DNA of 64,000 nt from Shewanella marisflavi (lineage in GTDB: Bacteria; Pseudomonadota; Gammaproteobacteria; Enterobacterales; Shewanellaceae). Each line of letters opens with the position of its first letter. The first letter of the stretch is position 1. The translations under genes and the position numbers were made by a program. Under the pieces are notes generated by a model, which saw only the letters and a list, made by a program, of their open reading frames with translations, was not told where the DNA came from and did not search any database. Where the stretch lies: the NCBI RefSeq assembly GCF_023283925.1, contig NZ_JAKIKX010000001.1, forward strand, positions 124,001 to 188,000, in the 5' to 3' direction. Below are positions 38,046 through 46,725 of this stretch, piece by piece.

Positions 38046-40514
38046 ATGATCAAAGATCCGCATTTAAAGCGTGAACAAGAGAAGTACGACAACCCCATTC
38101 CTAGTCGTGAGTATATTTTAGATTACTTACGCTCACAGCAATCACCCCTCAATCGTGAAAAAATTGCCCAGGCGCTCAAGATCAGCGATGAAGAGCAGCT
38201 AGAAGCCTTACGTCGCCGCCTCAGGGCGATGGAGCGTGATGGCGAGCTGGTCTTTACCCGTGGTCAGGCCTATGGCTTGCCCGAGCGTATGGATCTGCTA
38301 AGTGGCACAGTTCTGGGCCACAAGGATGGTTTCGGCTTCCTTAAACTCGATGAAGGGGGCGATGACCTCTTTATCAACAACCGTGACATGCTGATGTATT
38401 TTCACGGCGACAAGGTGCTTGCTCAAAAAGCCGGTGTCGATCGTAAGGGCCGCCGCGAGGCGCGTATCGTACGTCTGACCCATGAGCGCAGCGCGCCTCT
38501 GGTGGGGCGTTTCCATCTGGATTCTGGCATGGCCTTCGTGATTGCAGACGACAAGCGCATCACCCAGGAGATCCTGATCCCCGATGGCGATCGCAATGGT
38601 GCCCGTCAGGGCGATGTCGTGGTGGTTGAACTCACCCGTCGTCCTGGCCGCTACATGAAGGCTGCCGGCAAGGTCACCGAGGTGCTGGGCAAAGAGATGG
38701 CGCCGGGCATGGAGATTGAGATTGCCCTGCGCAACTACGATCTGCCCCATACCTGGTCGAGCCTGATCGAGAAGAAGCTGCGCAAGATCCCTGATGAAGT
38801 GACCGAAGAGGATAAACAAGGGCGGGTTGACCTGCGCAAGTTACCTCTGGTCACCATAGATGGTGAAGATGCGCGTGATTTCGATGACGCCGTCTATGCC
38901 GAGACCAAGAAGAGCGGCGGTTGGCGCCTGTGGGTGGCCATTGCCGATGTCAGCCATTATGTGCGCACTGACTCGGCGCTGGACAAAGAAGCCCGCGCCC
39001 GCGGTAACTCAGTCTACTTTCCGTCTCAGGTGATCCCTATGTTGCCGGAGAAATTGTCGAACGGTCTCTGTTCGCTCAATCCTGGGGTCGACAGGCTCTG
39101 TATGGTGGCCGAGATGACCATTTCGGCAACGGGCAAGCTGTCGGGCTATAAGTTTTATCCAGCCGTGATGCACTCTCATGCACGTCTGACCTACACCCAG
39201 GTGGCGGATATGCTCGAAGGTGGCGAGGTGAGTGATGAGCTTAAGCCAATCTTCCCGCACCTGCAGACATTGCAGTCGCTCTATCTGACTTTAGATGAGA
39301 CACGCGCGCAGCGCGGTGCTATCGCCTTTGAAACCACTGAGACCCAGTTTATTTTCAATGCCGATCGCAAGATAGATCGCATCGAGCCCCGTACCCGCAA
39401 TCAGGCCCATAAGATCATCGAAGAGTGTATGATCATGGCCAACGTGGCGGCGGCTAAGTTTGTGCAAAAGCATAAGGGTGAAGTGCTCTATCGGGTGCAC
39501 GAAGCGCCGTCAGAGCAGAAGCTGACTAACTTTAAAGATTTCCTCAAGGAGCGCGGCCTCACCATGGGCGGTGGTCTTGAGCCTGAGCCGGCCGATTATC
39601 AGGCGCTCATGGAGCAGGTGATTGACAGGCCTGATGCCGAATTGATTCAGGTAATGTTGCTGCGCTCTATGCGTCAGGCAACTTACACCCCGGATAACGA
39701 GGGTCACTTTGGCCTGGCGCTGGAGCAGTATTCGCACTTTACCTCGCCGATTCGTCGTTACCCCGATTTGATTCTGCACAGGGTGATCCGTTACCTGCTG
39801 GCCAAGGAGCGTGGCGAGGGCAATGACAAGTGGACGCCTGATGGTGGTTACCACTATCAGATCGAAGAGCTTGATCTGCTGGGTGAAGAGTGTTCCACCA
39901 CAGAGCGACGCGCCGATGAGGCGACCCGTGATGTGAGCGATTGGCTTAAGTGTGAGTTTATGCGTGACCATGTGGGCGACACCTTTGAGGCCGTTATCGC
40001 CTCGGTCACCCACTTCGGCATGTTTGTGCGCCTAAGCGATCTCTTTATCGATGGTCTGGTGCATATCTCGACCCTGGGCGGCGACTATTATCACTACGAT
40101 AATATGCGTCAGCGTCTGGTGGGTGAGGCCACGGGGCAGGTGTATCAGATAGGCGATCCCGTCACGGTTAAGGTAGCGGCGGTGAATCTGGACGACCGTC
40201 AGATCGATCTCATGATGGTGGGCGACGATGGTAAAGCACCTCGACCACGCCGGGGCAAGAAGCCCTTGACCGCTCGTGAGCGAGTCAATCTCGAAGGCGC
40301 CAAGGTTGGCCGTAAGGGCGGCAAAGAAGATGACAAGCCAAGCGGTAAGCGCCGATCTGGCAAACGCAGTGACGCTAAGCCCGGAGCAGGCAAGCCAGGA
40401 GCCGGCAAGGCGGGGGCGGCCAAGCCAAAGAGCGGTGCCCCAAAAAGCACAGCTAAGGCTAAGCCAAGCGCCAAGAAGCGTAAAGCGGTTAAAAAACGCA
40501 GTAGTAAGAAATAA
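38046..40514 (+). CDS. rnr: Ribonuclease R
   Basis: An 822-residue 3'-5' exoribonuclease. An N-terminal winged-helix region is followed by cold-shock domains ([20 protein letters not shown]) and the RNB catalytic domain, with acidic motif [17 protein letters not shown] near residue 275. An S1 domain starts about residue 645 ([20 protein letters not shown]). A long lysine/glycine/alanine-rich tail from about 735 contains repeats such as [17 protein letters not shown] and is longer than in E. coli by eye. It degrades structured RNA and acts in quality control. rlmB follows after 14 bases. Confidence 0.95.
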   Translation: MIKDPHLKREQEKYDNPIPSREYILDYLRSQQSPLNREKIAQALKISDEEQLEALRRRLRAMERDGELVFTRGQAYGLPERMDLLSGTVLGHKDGFGFLKLDEGGDDLFINNRDMLMYFHGDKVLAQKAGVDRKGRREARIVRLTHERSAPLVGRFHLDSGMAFVIADDKRITQEILIPDGDRNGARQGDVVVVELTRRPGRYMKAAGKVTEVLGKEMAPGMEIEIALRNYDLPHTWSSLIEKKLRKIPDEVTEEDKQGRVDLRKLPLVTIDGEDARDFDDAVYAETKKSGGWRLWVAIADVSHYVRTDSALDKEARARGNSVYFPSQVIPMLPEKLSNGLCSLNPGVDRLCMVAEMTISATGKLSGYKFYPAVMHSHARLTYTQVADMLEGGEVSDELKPIFPHLQTLQSLYLTLDETRAQRGAIAFETTETQFIFNADRKIDRIEPRTRNQAHKIIEECMIMANVAAAKFVQKHKGEVLYRVHEAPSEQKLTNFKDFLKERGLTMGGGLEPEPADYQALMEQVIDRPDAELIQVMLLRSMRQATYTPDNEGHFGLALEQYSHFTSPIRRYPDLILHRVIRYLLAKERGEGNDKWTPDGGYHYQIEELDLLGEECSTTERRADEATRDVSDWLKCEFMRDHVGDTFEAVIASVTHFGMFVRLSDLFIDGLVHISTLGGDYYHYDNMRQRLVGEATGQVYQIGDPVTVKVAAVNLDDRQIDLMMVGDDGKAPRPRRGKKPLTARERVNLEGAKVGRKGGKEDDKPSGKRRSGKRSDAKPGAGKPGAGKAGAAKPKSGAPKSTAKAKPSAKKRKAVKKRSSKK

Positions 40515-40528
40515 GAGATTTTAATTAG

Positions 40529-41269
40529 ATGAAGAAACAAGATTTTACCTTCGGCATCCATGCCGTCGAGGCCTTGCTAAAAAACAGCCCTGAGCGGGTG
40601 ATTGAGATGTGGGTACTCCAGGGCCGTGATGATCAGCGCCTGATGCCACTGATCCAAATGGCGGCGGAATATGGTGTGTCGGTGCAGCAGGCCTCTCGTA
40701 AGGCGCTGGACGACAAGGCCGGCAGCAGTCAGCACCAAGGTGTGCTGGTACGTGCTAAGCCCGCTAAGCAACTCAATGACAACGATCTTCTGGCGCTACT
40801 GGATAAAACAGAGACCCCGTTTCTGTTGATCCTCGACGGCGTGACCGATCCCCACAACTTAGGTGCCTGTCTGCGTAACGCCGATGCCGCCGGAGTACAC
40901 GGGGTGATAGTGCCGCGCGACAACTCGGTTGGCCTCACGCCAACCGTCAGTAAGGTTGCCTGCGGCGCCGCAGAAGTCGTGCCCCTGTTTCAGGTGACTA
41001 ACCTAGCGCGCACCATGAAAGCTTTGCAAGATAAGGGCGTTTGGATCGTCGGCGCGGCCGGTGAAGCCGAGCACGACCTTTACAAGGCCGACCTTAAAGG
41101 CCCAATCGCCATCGCTATGGGCGCCGAAGACAAGGGCCTACGTCGTCTGACCCGCGAGAGCTGTGATTCGCTGGCCTCTATCCCGATGGCGGGTAGCGTC
41201 TCTAGCCTCAACGTCTCTGTGGCCACAGGGATCTGCTTGTTCGAGGCGGTTCGCCAAAGGTTGGGGTGA
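40529..41269 (+). CDS. rlmB: 23S rRNA (G2251-2'-O)-methyltransferase RlmB
   Basis: A 246-residue SpoU/TrmH-family enzyme. An N-terminal substrate-binding domain ([20 protein letters not shown]) precedes the knotted catalytic domain with [32 protein letters not shown] and [17 protein letters not shown]. It methylates the P-loop of 23S rRNA. The rnr-rlmB pair is conserved. Confidence 0.95.
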   Translation: MKKQDFTFGIHAVEALLKNSPERVIEMWVLQGRDDQRLMPLIQMAAEYGVSVQQASRKALDDKAGSSQHQGVLVRAKPAKQLNDNDLLALLDKTETPFLLILDGVTDPHNLGACLRNADAAGVHGVIVPRDNSVGLTPTVSKVACGAAEVVPLFQVTNLARTMKALQDKGVWIVGAAGEAEHDLYKADLKGPIAIAMGAEDKGLRRLTRESCDSLASIPMAGSVSSLNVSVATGICLFEAVRQRLG

Positions 41270-41317
41270 TTGGGAATTCGATCTTCCAATTTTTGAGTCG
41301 CTGACTCAAGGTTGATG

Positions 41318-41350
41318 AATGCCGATGAGGGAGACTTCATCGGCATTTTT
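41318..41350 (+). terminator. Intrinsic terminator after rlmB
   Basis: AATGCCGATGA (41318-41328) and TCATCGGCATT (41337-41347), an 11-base perfect stem, followed by TTT. It closes the motX/rnr/rlmB side of the core region. Confidence 0.85.
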
Positions 41351-41390
41351 GTATCTGTCGTTGGACGACATGGTCATTTAGTGACGTGGT

Positions 41391-41563
41391 TTTAGCGTTA
41401 ACCGTCGCTGTTGTTTATAGCCTGCGGCTCGCTTATGTGCAGATACATCTGCTACACGCCGTGAATCCCTCCCTGGAGGCTCGACGATGGCATCCCTGCC
41501 ATCGACGTCCGCAGATGCATCTACACCCGGTTATTTCATCTCTTCGATTGAACGGTATCGGAA
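41391..41563 (+). repeat. Dispersed nested-hairpin repeat, copy D
   Basis: Begins TTTAGCGTTAACCGTCGCTG, with the edge block CCTGCGGC..CTTATGTGCA at about 41421-41441, and ends in TACACCCGG...CATCTCTTCGATT (41522-41550). The closing arms are GCAGATACATCTGC (41439-41452) and GCAGATGCATCTAC (41511-41524). An inner hairpin is CGATGGCA-TCCC-TGCCATCG (41485-41504). The sequence otherwise differs from the other copies. No convincing gene lies in it. Confidence 0.65.
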
Positions 41564-41610
41564 TTTTCTATGTGTCTGGTTAAAGTGCATTTGTTCTTGC
41601 CGTGGATCTT

Positions 41611-41923
41611 GTAGCGTTAACCTTCATTGTTATCTATCGCCTGCCCGGTAGGGGATGTGCAAGCACTCTTTTGGCATGGTGAGTGAAGCGCAGCTTTGTG
41701 TTCACGAACGAGAGGCATGGATGCCGAACTGGCTGTTAAACAGGGATGTTGTTTGGATATATCCCTATACACTTCACGGCGGTACTGACCTACATGGATG
41801 TTGGGAATGCCAAAAAATGTAGGGAACATTTTTGGTCATGCCGCCGAGAGCCAAAAGCGTGCTTACACCCATATCTAAACGTCTCTTCGATTTGGCTTCA
41901 CTTGGCATCGGTAAATGATGTTG
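41611..41923 (+). repeat. Dispersed nested-hairpin repeat, copy A
   Basis: Begins GTAGCGTTAACCTTCATTG, like copy D. Closing arms are AAGCAC..TTTTGGC (41661-41675) and GCCAAAA..GTGCTT (41850-41864). Inner hairpins are AACA-GGGA-TGTT (41739-41750), TATA-TCCC-TATA (41758-41769), GGCATGGATGCC (41714-41725) and CCAAAAAATGT-AGGGA-ACATTTTTGG (41810-41835) nested within CGGCGG (41777-41782) and CCGCCG (41841-41846). It ends with TACACCCATATCT and GTCTCTTCGATTTGGCTTC. It shares about 60 bases of close identity with copy B read in reverse (GTGAGTGAAGCG...GAACTGG). Confidence 0.7.
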
Positions 41924-41969
41924 ATTAATATTGAGGAATGCTTTAACTGTATATGGGCCAAATAGTGAT

Positions 41970-42003
41970 GGGTTAGTCTCTTCATCAGTTGGTTACATCG
42001 GTA
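41970..42003 (+). repeat. Degenerate tail of the dispersed repeat
   Basis: TTAGTCTCTTCATCAGTTGG followed by TTACATCGG resembles the GTCTCTTCGATTTGGCTTC...GGCATCGG tail of copy A. It lies about 80 bases before the first cargo gene. Similarity is weak and judged by eye. Confidence 0.3.
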
Positions 42004-42034
42004 CTTGGAGTGTAAATTAATTATCGGCAGGAAT

Positions 42035-42054
42035 TTATCCGGTAGGTCGGATAA
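42035..42054. repeat. Palindrome before the 42085 gene
   Basis: TTATCCG (42035-42041) and CGGATAA (42048-42054) around GTAGGT, 31 bases before the start codon. It could be an operator or part of the leader RNA; there is no T tract. Confidence 0.4.
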
Positions 42055-42084
42055 TAAGCCATTAGCTGTAGAAAGGAGATCATT

Positions 42085-42507
42085 ATGCAGTATAAAAACA
42101 CTCAGCCTGGAATCGCGATGCTTTCAATTATGGGAATTGTAGTATTGGTACTTGTCTTTGCATCGGTAACGAAGCCTACCGAACCTATTGGATTTGCGTA
42201 TTTAATTTTAGGTGTGCTTTCTATTCTTTTTTCATCATTAACCATTAAAGTGGAAGGTGGAGAAGTAAAGTGGTTTTTTGGTCCAAAATTTTGGAATAAA
42301 TCAATAAAAATATCTGAAATCGAGTCGATCAAAAAGACAAGAACGAAATGGTACTACGGGCTTGGAATTCGTTTAATTTCAACTGGATGGTTATATAACG
42401 TTTCAGGTCTAACAGCTGTTGAATTAAAACTCAAAGATGGCACAACCGTTAGTTTGGGTACAAACGATCCTGAAAACTTAATAAAGGCTATTGAGCAAAG
42501 CAGCTAA
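42085..42507 (+). CDS. AT-rich membrane protein, possible bacterial PH-like domain
   Basis: A 140-residue protein preceded by a strong AAAGGAG at 42072-42078. Two hydrophobic helices (about residues 10-28 and 35-52) are followed by a beta-rich domain (TIKVEGGEVKWFFGPKFWNK; ISEIESIKKTRTKWYYGLGI; VELKLKDGTTVSLGTNDPEN), a pattern seen in bacterial PH-like proteins. Base composition is clearly more AT-rich than the neighbouring core genes, suggesting transfer. It lies inside the repeat-bracketed islet. Function is unknown. Confidence 0.65.
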   Translation: MQYKNTQPGIAMLSIMGIVVLVLVFASVTKPTEPIGFAYLILGVLSILFSSLTIKVEGGEVKWFFGPKFWNKSIKISEIESIKKTRTKWYYGLGIRLISTGWLYNVSGLTAVELKLKDGTTVSLGTNDPENLIKAIEQSS

Positions 42508-42567
42508 CAAGCCAAGTCAGCGGGAGTTATCCTTGATATCGAATGATAAAAGCAGCGTTCACCTATT

Positions 42568-42602
42568 TTGATAGCCTCTTAGGTTTGGCTTCATTGGTTA
42601 CA
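42568..42602 (+). repeat. Degenerate tail of the dispersed repeat, second instance
   Basis: AGCCTCTTAGGTTTGGCTTC followed by ATTGGTTACA resembles the GTCTCTTCGATTTGGCTTC tail of copy A, about 50 bases before the second cargo gene. The similarity is closer than at 41970 but still partial. Confidence 0.4.
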
Positions 42603-42654
42603 TTTTAAGATGATTTTTGCCGTAAGAGCAGTGCATTTGACAAGGAAGCAATTA

Positions 42655-43407
42655 ATGAGATGGATTCTTACACTCTGGCTTACTCTGGTTTTTGTTGGTT
42701 GTTCGAATACTAGGATCCATGAACAAGCCAAGATTAGCCTAATTTCTCCAGATACTATTCTTTTTGACGGCTCTATAACACAGCAAAATGTAGCTGTTTT
42801 TGAAGAGCTGTTAAACGCTCAATTCCAACAAGTCGCTACAATCGTAATCAAAAGTGTTGGGGGGGATGTTTTGTCAGGTATTTACCTTGGTGAACTCGTT
42901 CACTCCCATCAATTGGACGTAATCATTAGAGGAGTATGTGCCTCTTCTTGTGCCAACTATGTTGCGACCGCCAGTAGTAATGTCATAGTTGAAGAAGGAG
43001 CTGTACTTGGTTGGCATGGTGGTTCGCTGCAATCTTTATATGGAGGGTTTGAGCATGATTGGTTCGATTCGTTTTTTGCAGATAAAGAATCTTTTAAGGA
43101 ATATCTTGCGGAGTGGCAGTTAAAGGAACGAGCCTTCTTTGAGAAAGTTGGTGTGAATCAGTCTTTGACAGTTTTGGGTATGGTGCCTGGACTAAAAGAA
43201 AAGCGAAATACGATGCTATATAGCTTTGATAAGCAGACACTAAACTTATTGGGAACGAGTATTAAGTATGTTGGTGAGCAAAACCGATTTGATGTCGAGG
43301 GAAATGAGGTTCTTCAGGTGTTTCAGCTATCTCCTCAACAGTTGCAAGTGATGTTGAAAAATCATTCACTACGTTTGGCTCAAGCCAGAGTATATGGAAC
43401 GAATTGA
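42655..43407 (+). CDS. ClpP-like/COG3904-type periplasmic lipoprotein
   Basis: About 250 residues from ATG 42655, with AAGGAAG at 42642-42648 (the longer frame from 42610 lacks such a site). A lipobox (VFVGCSNT) predicts a lipoprotein. The domain resembles ClpP/crotonase-fold periplasmic proteins: VIKSVGGDVLSGIYLGE, a candidate nucleophile serine in GVCASSCANYVATAS, and a candidate histidine in GAVLGWHGG. It may be a serine protease or a non-catalytic relative. It is the second gene of the islet, followed by inverted repeat copies. Confidence 0.65.
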   Translation: MRWILTLWLTLVFVGCSNTRIHEQAKISLISPDTILFDGSITQQNVAVFEELLNAQFQQVATIVIKSVGGDVLSGIYLGELVHSHQLDVIIRGVCASSCANYVATASSNVIVEEGAVLGWHGGSLQSLYGGFEHDWFDSFFADKESFKEYLAEWQLKERAFFEKVGVNQSLTVLGMVPGLKEKRNTMLYSFDKQTLNLLGTSIKYVGEQNRFDVEGNEVLQVFQLSPQQLQVMLKNHSLRLAQARVYGTN

Positions 43408-43448
43408 GAAAAGATAATAATGTCTAAAACAGATTCGCTCCTGATTGA

Positions 43449-43640
43449 TAACCGACTGACACCAGTAACGTCAAATCGAAGAGACGATAGATATCGGTGT
43501 AAACACGTTTTTGGCCTTCGAAATCAGGGATGATTTCGCAGAGCCCACAGGGAAGTGCTCGTGGCGAGCCAAAAACGTGTTTGCACATAAGGCCTGCGGC
43601 AGGCAATTGATACAGCATAAGGCCAAGGTTGGCTTAAACC
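43449..43640 (-). repeat. Dispersed nested-hairpin repeat, copy C (inverted)
   Basis: Same architecture as copies A and D but reversed. Closing arms AAACACGTTTTTGGC (43501-43515) and GCCAAAAACGTGTTT (43568-43582) are a perfect 15-base inverted repeat. An inner hairpin is CGAAATCA-GGGA-TGATTTCG (43519-43538), with a smaller GCTCG-TGG-CGAGC (43557-43569). Edge blocks are AACGTCAAATCGAAGAGACG near 43468-43487 and GCACATAAGGCCTGC at 43583-43597. Short frames here are repeat-encoded and not called as genes. Confidence 0.7.
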
Positions 43641-43692
43641 TTTCAAATATCAAAGTCGGGTAGAAGCTACTACTATCTGAAAAGTAGTTGAA

Positions 43693-43945
43693 AACGACAG
43701 GCATCAGTAACGTTAAATCGGAGAGACGTTGGATACCTAGTGTAGATACGCCGATGAGCTTCCGAAACAGGGATGTTTCGGCAGAGCCTATAGGGATATA
43801 TTCAAACAACGTACGTGTTTAAAGGCCAGTTCGGCATCCATGCCTCTCGTTCGTGAGCACGAAGCTACGCTTCACTCACCGTCTCACAGGCGTATCTGCA
43901 CATGAGCCCACCGCAGGTGATAAGTAGACCATGAAGCTATGGTCT
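43693..43945 (-). repeat. Dispersed nested-hairpin repeat, copy B (inverted)
   Basis: Closing arms AGATACGCC (43744-43752) and GGCGTATCT (43889-43897). Inner hairpins are CCGAAACA-GGGA-TGTTTCGG (43762-43781), TATA-GGGA-TATA (43789-43800), GGCA-TCCA-TGCC (43833-43844), TTCGT-GAGC-ACGAA (43850-43863) and GAAGC-TAC-GCTTC (43861-43873). Edge blocks are AACGTTAAATCGGAGAGACG near 43709-43728 and TGCACATGAGC near 43897-43907. It is the reverse-orientation partner of copy A. Confidence 0.7.
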
Positions 43946-44003
43946 GAAGTCAGCGAGCAAATATCAAAGTGGCTAGTGGCCACGACTGGCAAGTCAGATT
44001 AAT

Positions 44004-44023
44004 TGCCCCATCATTTGGGGGCA
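44004..44023 (-). terminator. Stem-loop after the DUF481 gene
   Basis: TGCCCC (44004-44009) and GGGGCA (44018-44023) pair around ATCATTTG, ten bases past the stop of the leftward gene. The minus-strand tail AATTAATC is only moderately T-rich. Confidence 0.5.
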
Positions 44024-44032
44024 CTCAAACCT

Positions 44033-44776
44033 TTATTTAAAGGTGTACAGCAGATTAAAGGTCGTGACGGTATCCGTCTGCTTCGAATCTTCGGGTACTA
44101 CTTCTGTGTACTTGATATTCATGCCCACCTTAAACGCCCAGTCTTGAAACAGGGTGTTCTTGTAACTCATGTCTAGTGTGACAGTGCTGTTGTCCTCGCC
44201 AGTCTCGGCGGTGAGGTCGGCGTTGAAGCTGGTGTATTCGTGGATCTTCTGCTCGAATTTGGCGGCGGTACGCAGAATCACCTCACGCTCGGCTTCTGGG
44301 TCGGGGACCGACTCACTGACCTGAGGCAAGTTGTATCGATAACCTGGGCCCACTTCGAGACTCAACTTAGTGCTGTCGCCGCTGATGGCATCGAAACCAT
44401 AACCGGTCGACACAGTCGAGATGCGGGTATAACTACCAAATCTGTCTTCGGTGAAGTCGCCACGGGCAAAGATATAGCCTGAGTAGATCTTGTAGCTCGA
44501 CTGGAGCTGGACATCATATTTTTCTGATGTGGTCTTTTCTGAATCTGAGGCGAAGTAAGCCTTGAACACCCCTTCCTGACGGAAGTTGTCTGTGTCGTAG
44601 AGTAGCTTGGTGCGGCCGTTGAAGCTGCTGGACTCTGTGTTACCCGTGTTGATCTGCAGCCCCGCTTCGATCTCTGCCGAGAAGTCGCTAGGGGGTTCCT
44701 GATAGTCCGGGGGCACGAGCGCCCAGGCACTGTGGCTAAGGCCGAGTGTGAGAAATAAACTTGTTGCTCTTAACAT
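44033..44776 (-). CDS. DUF481/YdiY-like outer-membrane beta-barrel protein
   Basis: About 247 residues from ATG 44776. The longest frame starts at 44839, but only from 44776 does a clean signal peptide appear (MLRATSLFLTLGLSHSAWA). The mature protein is a run of alternating strands (FSAEIEAGLQINTGNTESSS; GRTKLLYDTDNFRQEGVFKA) ending in FNLLYTFK, a C-terminal aromatic typical of outer-membrane barrels. The NTGNTE-type start is characteristic of DUF481. Role unknown. Confidence 0.75.
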   Translation of the reverse strand: MLRATSLFLTLGLSHSAWALVPPDYQEPPSDFSAEIEAGLQINTGNTESSSFNGRTKLLYDTDNFRQEGVFKAYFASDSEKTTSEKYDVQLQSSYKIYSGYIFARGDFTEDRFGSYTRISTVSTGYGFDAISGDSTKLSLEVGPGYRYNLPQVSESVPDPEAEREVILRTAAKFEQKIHEYTSFNADLTAETGEDNSTVTLDMSYKNTLFQDWAFKVGMNIKYTEVVPEDSKQTDTVTTFNLLYTFK

Positions 44777-44875
44777 TATTTTTATTTTTTGCACGCGTCT
44801 AGAACACAAAAATGACAGCGCACTATCATACCGTTTCACCGGGCGATGGGCAAAGTGAATAACGAAAGATATTGC

Positions 44876-44904
44876 TTGAGTTTTGAGGTGTGAGCATGTA
44901 CTAT
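44876..44904 (+). promoter_or_regulatory. Sigma-70 promoter of the rpsF operon
   Basis: TTGAGT (44876-44881), a 17-base spacer and TACTAT (44899-44904), 95 bases before the rpsF start. Confidence 0.6.
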
Positions 44905-44998
44905 TCCGCGGCTTAATTCAGTCACTTTATTTAGTTCCTTGCCTCCATTTGGTCTGACTGAGCCAACAACGAGGCTAGATAACCGTAAGGAGCAAAAA

Positions 44999-45409
44999 AT
45001 GCGTCATTATGAAATCGTATTTTTAGTTCACCCTGATCAGAGTGAACAAGTGCCAGGTATGATCGAACGTTACACGGGTATCCTTACCCAAGCTGGCGGT
45101 CAAATCCACCGTTTAGAAGACTGGGGCCGTCGTCAACTGGCTTACCCAATCATCGAATTGCATAAAGCTCACTATGTTCTGATGAACGTAGAAGCGACTG
45201 CAGAATCGGTTGAAGAGCTAGAAACAGCTTTCCGTTTCAACGACGCTGTTCTTCGTAGCATGGTTATGCGTACCAAAGGTGCCATCACCGAAGCTTCTCC
45301 AATGGCTAAAGCGAAAGACGAGCGTGAATCACGTCGTTCTAGCGAAGATCGCCCAGCTGCAGAAGCAACTGAAGCATCTGAAGAAGCCGCTGAAAACGCA
45401 GCAGAGTAA
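44999..45409 (+). CDS. rpsF: 30S ribosomal protein S6
   Basis: A 136-residue S6 from ATG 44999, preceded by AAGGAG. A longer frame from 44939 lacks support. [18 protein letters not shown] and [20 protein letters not shown] are diagnostic. The acidic, alanine/glutamate-rich C-terminal tail is the region that RimK extends with glutamates in E. coli. First gene of rpsF-priB-rpsR-rplI. Confidence 0.97.
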   Translation: MRHYEIVFLVHPDQSEQVPGMIERYTGILTQAGGQIHRLEDWGRRQLAYPIIELHKAHYVLMNVEATAESVEELETAFRFNDAVLRSMVMRTKGAITEASPMAKAKDERESRRSSEDRPAAEATEASEEAAENAAE

Positions 45410-45417
45410 GTTTATTT

Positions 45418-45723
45418 GTGGCCACCAATCATTTGGTGTTGTCTGGAACCATAACCCGGTCCAGAAGCTTTAGTAGCCCGGCAGGCATCCCGCATTGCGT
45501 GATCATGTTGGAACACAAATCGCAGGTTTATGAAGCAGAGATGCTGAGAAACGTATACTGCCAGATACAAGTGATATTAAGTGGCGAACGCTTTAACAGC
45601 ATCACAGACAAACTGAAAACCGGTGTGGATATTGAGGTTAAAGGCTTTATCGCGCTCCAACGAGGACGCAATGGTCAAAATCGCCTGGTATTACACGCTG
45701 AAAATGTCGAATTGAAAACTTAG
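45418..45723 (+). CDS. priB: Primosomal replication protein N (PriB)
   Basis: A 101-residue OB-fold single-strand DNA-binding protein, GTG start. LVLSGTITRSRSFSSPAGIPHC matches the family's start, in the pattern LSGT...GIPHC, and RLVLHAENVEL its end. It helps PriA and DnaT reload DnaB at stalled forks. Location between rpsF and rpsR is the standard one. Confidence 0.92.
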   Translation: MATNHLVLSGTITRSRSFSSPAGIPHCVIMLEHKSQVYEAEMLRNVYCQIQVILSGERFNSITDKLKTGVDIEVKGFIALQRGRNGQNRLVLHAENVELKT

Positions 45724-45963
<240 letters not shown>

Positions 45964-45990
45964 TAGCGCATCAATTTAGAGGAATTAATA

Positions 45991-46443
45991 ATGAACGTTA
46001 TTCTACTTGATAAAATCGCTAACCTGGGTAACCTGGGTGACCAAGTGTCAGTTAAAGCTGGTTATGCTCGTAACTTCCTTTTACCTCAAGGTAAAGCAGT
46101 TGTTGCTAACGCTGCTAACACTGAAGTATTCGAAGCTCGTCGTGCTGAACTAGAAGCTAAGCTAGCTGCTGAACTAACTGCTGCTAATGAGCGCGCTGAG
46201 AAAATCAACGCTCTTGAAGCTGTTGTTATCGCTTCTAAAGCGGGTGACGAAGGCAAGCTGTTCGGTTCAATTGGTAACCGTGACATCGCTGATGCAGTGA
46301 CTGCTGCTGGCGTTGAACTAGCTAAGAGCGAAGTTCGTCTGCCACTAGGTGCTATCCGCACTACTGGCGAATACGAAATCGATGTTCAGCTTCACGCTGA
46401 AGTTAAGGCTGTTGTTAAGCTTTCTGTTGTTGCAGAAGACTAA
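45991..46443 (+). CDS. rplI: 50S ribosomal protein L9
   Basis: A 150-residue L9: [20 protein letters not shown] and [14 protein letters not shown] at the N-terminal domain, a long central helix and a C-terminal domain. GAGG precedes the ATG. It closes the operon at a strong terminator. Confidence 0.97.
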   Translation: MNVILLDKIANLGNLGDQVSVKAGYARNFLLPQGKAVVANAANTEVFEARRAELEAKLAAELTAANERAEKINALEAVVIASKAGDEGKLFGSIGNRDIADAVTAAGVELAKSEVRLPLGAIRTTGEYEIDVQLHAEVKAVVKLSVVAED

Positions 46444-46467
46444 TACACAGTTTTAAACGATTAAAAG

Positions 46468-46505
46468 AAACACCGCGCTAATCTGATTAGTGCGGTGTTT
46501 TTTTA
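46468..46505 (+). terminator. Intrinsic terminator after rplI
   Basis: CACCGC and GCGGTG, extended inward by CTAAT/ATTAG, form a long stem across 46471-46498, followed by TTTTTTT. Confidence 0.9.
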
Positions 46506-46544
46506 TGCCTGCTCGTAAGGCCTACATCAATGACCAATTGTGAG

Positions 46545-46650
46545 TCGTTAGAAGTCATTAGTTATTAGTCATTAGATACAAGCCACAAGTCACAAGCGTA
46601 AGTGAGTGCATCAGCTAGCTTGTCTGAGAGGTGAGAGGTGAGAACTCTGA
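46545..46650. repeat. Simple direct-repeat tract
   Basis: A low-complexity stretch of short near-repeats: AGTCATTAG, TTATTAGTCATTAG, then CAAGCCACAAGTCACAAGC, then GAGAGGTGAGAGGTGAGA. No gene is visible. It looks like slippage-derived intergenic sequence. Confidence 0.6.
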
Positions 46651-46663
46651 GAGTTAGGCTGGC

Positions 46664-46694
46664 AAAAAAATACCCGGCATGGCCGGGTATTTTT
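46664..46694. terminator. Bidirectional terminator beside the S46 peptidase gene
   Basis: ATACCCGGC (46670-46678) and GCCGGGTAT (46682-46690) with A's before and TTTTT after. It lies about 35 bases past the peptidase stop on the minus strand. Confidence 0.88.
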
Positions 46695-46725
46695 ATTGCA
46701 GTAGATTCGATGAGTGTCTGCTGGC

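Noticed and set aside
42499..42610. Possible integron attC site after the 42085 gene (GCTAACAAGCC at the stop codon).
   Set aside because: The opening resembles a Vibrio-type attC, but no GTTRRRY partner box or paired L/R sites were found, and there is no integrase in the window. It is left as an open idea.
43424..43809. Short frames in the repeats (43424-43618, 43471-43809, 41746-41928) with similar peptides such as YIPI.
   Set aside because: They lie wholly within the dispersed repeats, have no ribosome-binding sites, and their shared peptides follow from the shared DNA blocks.
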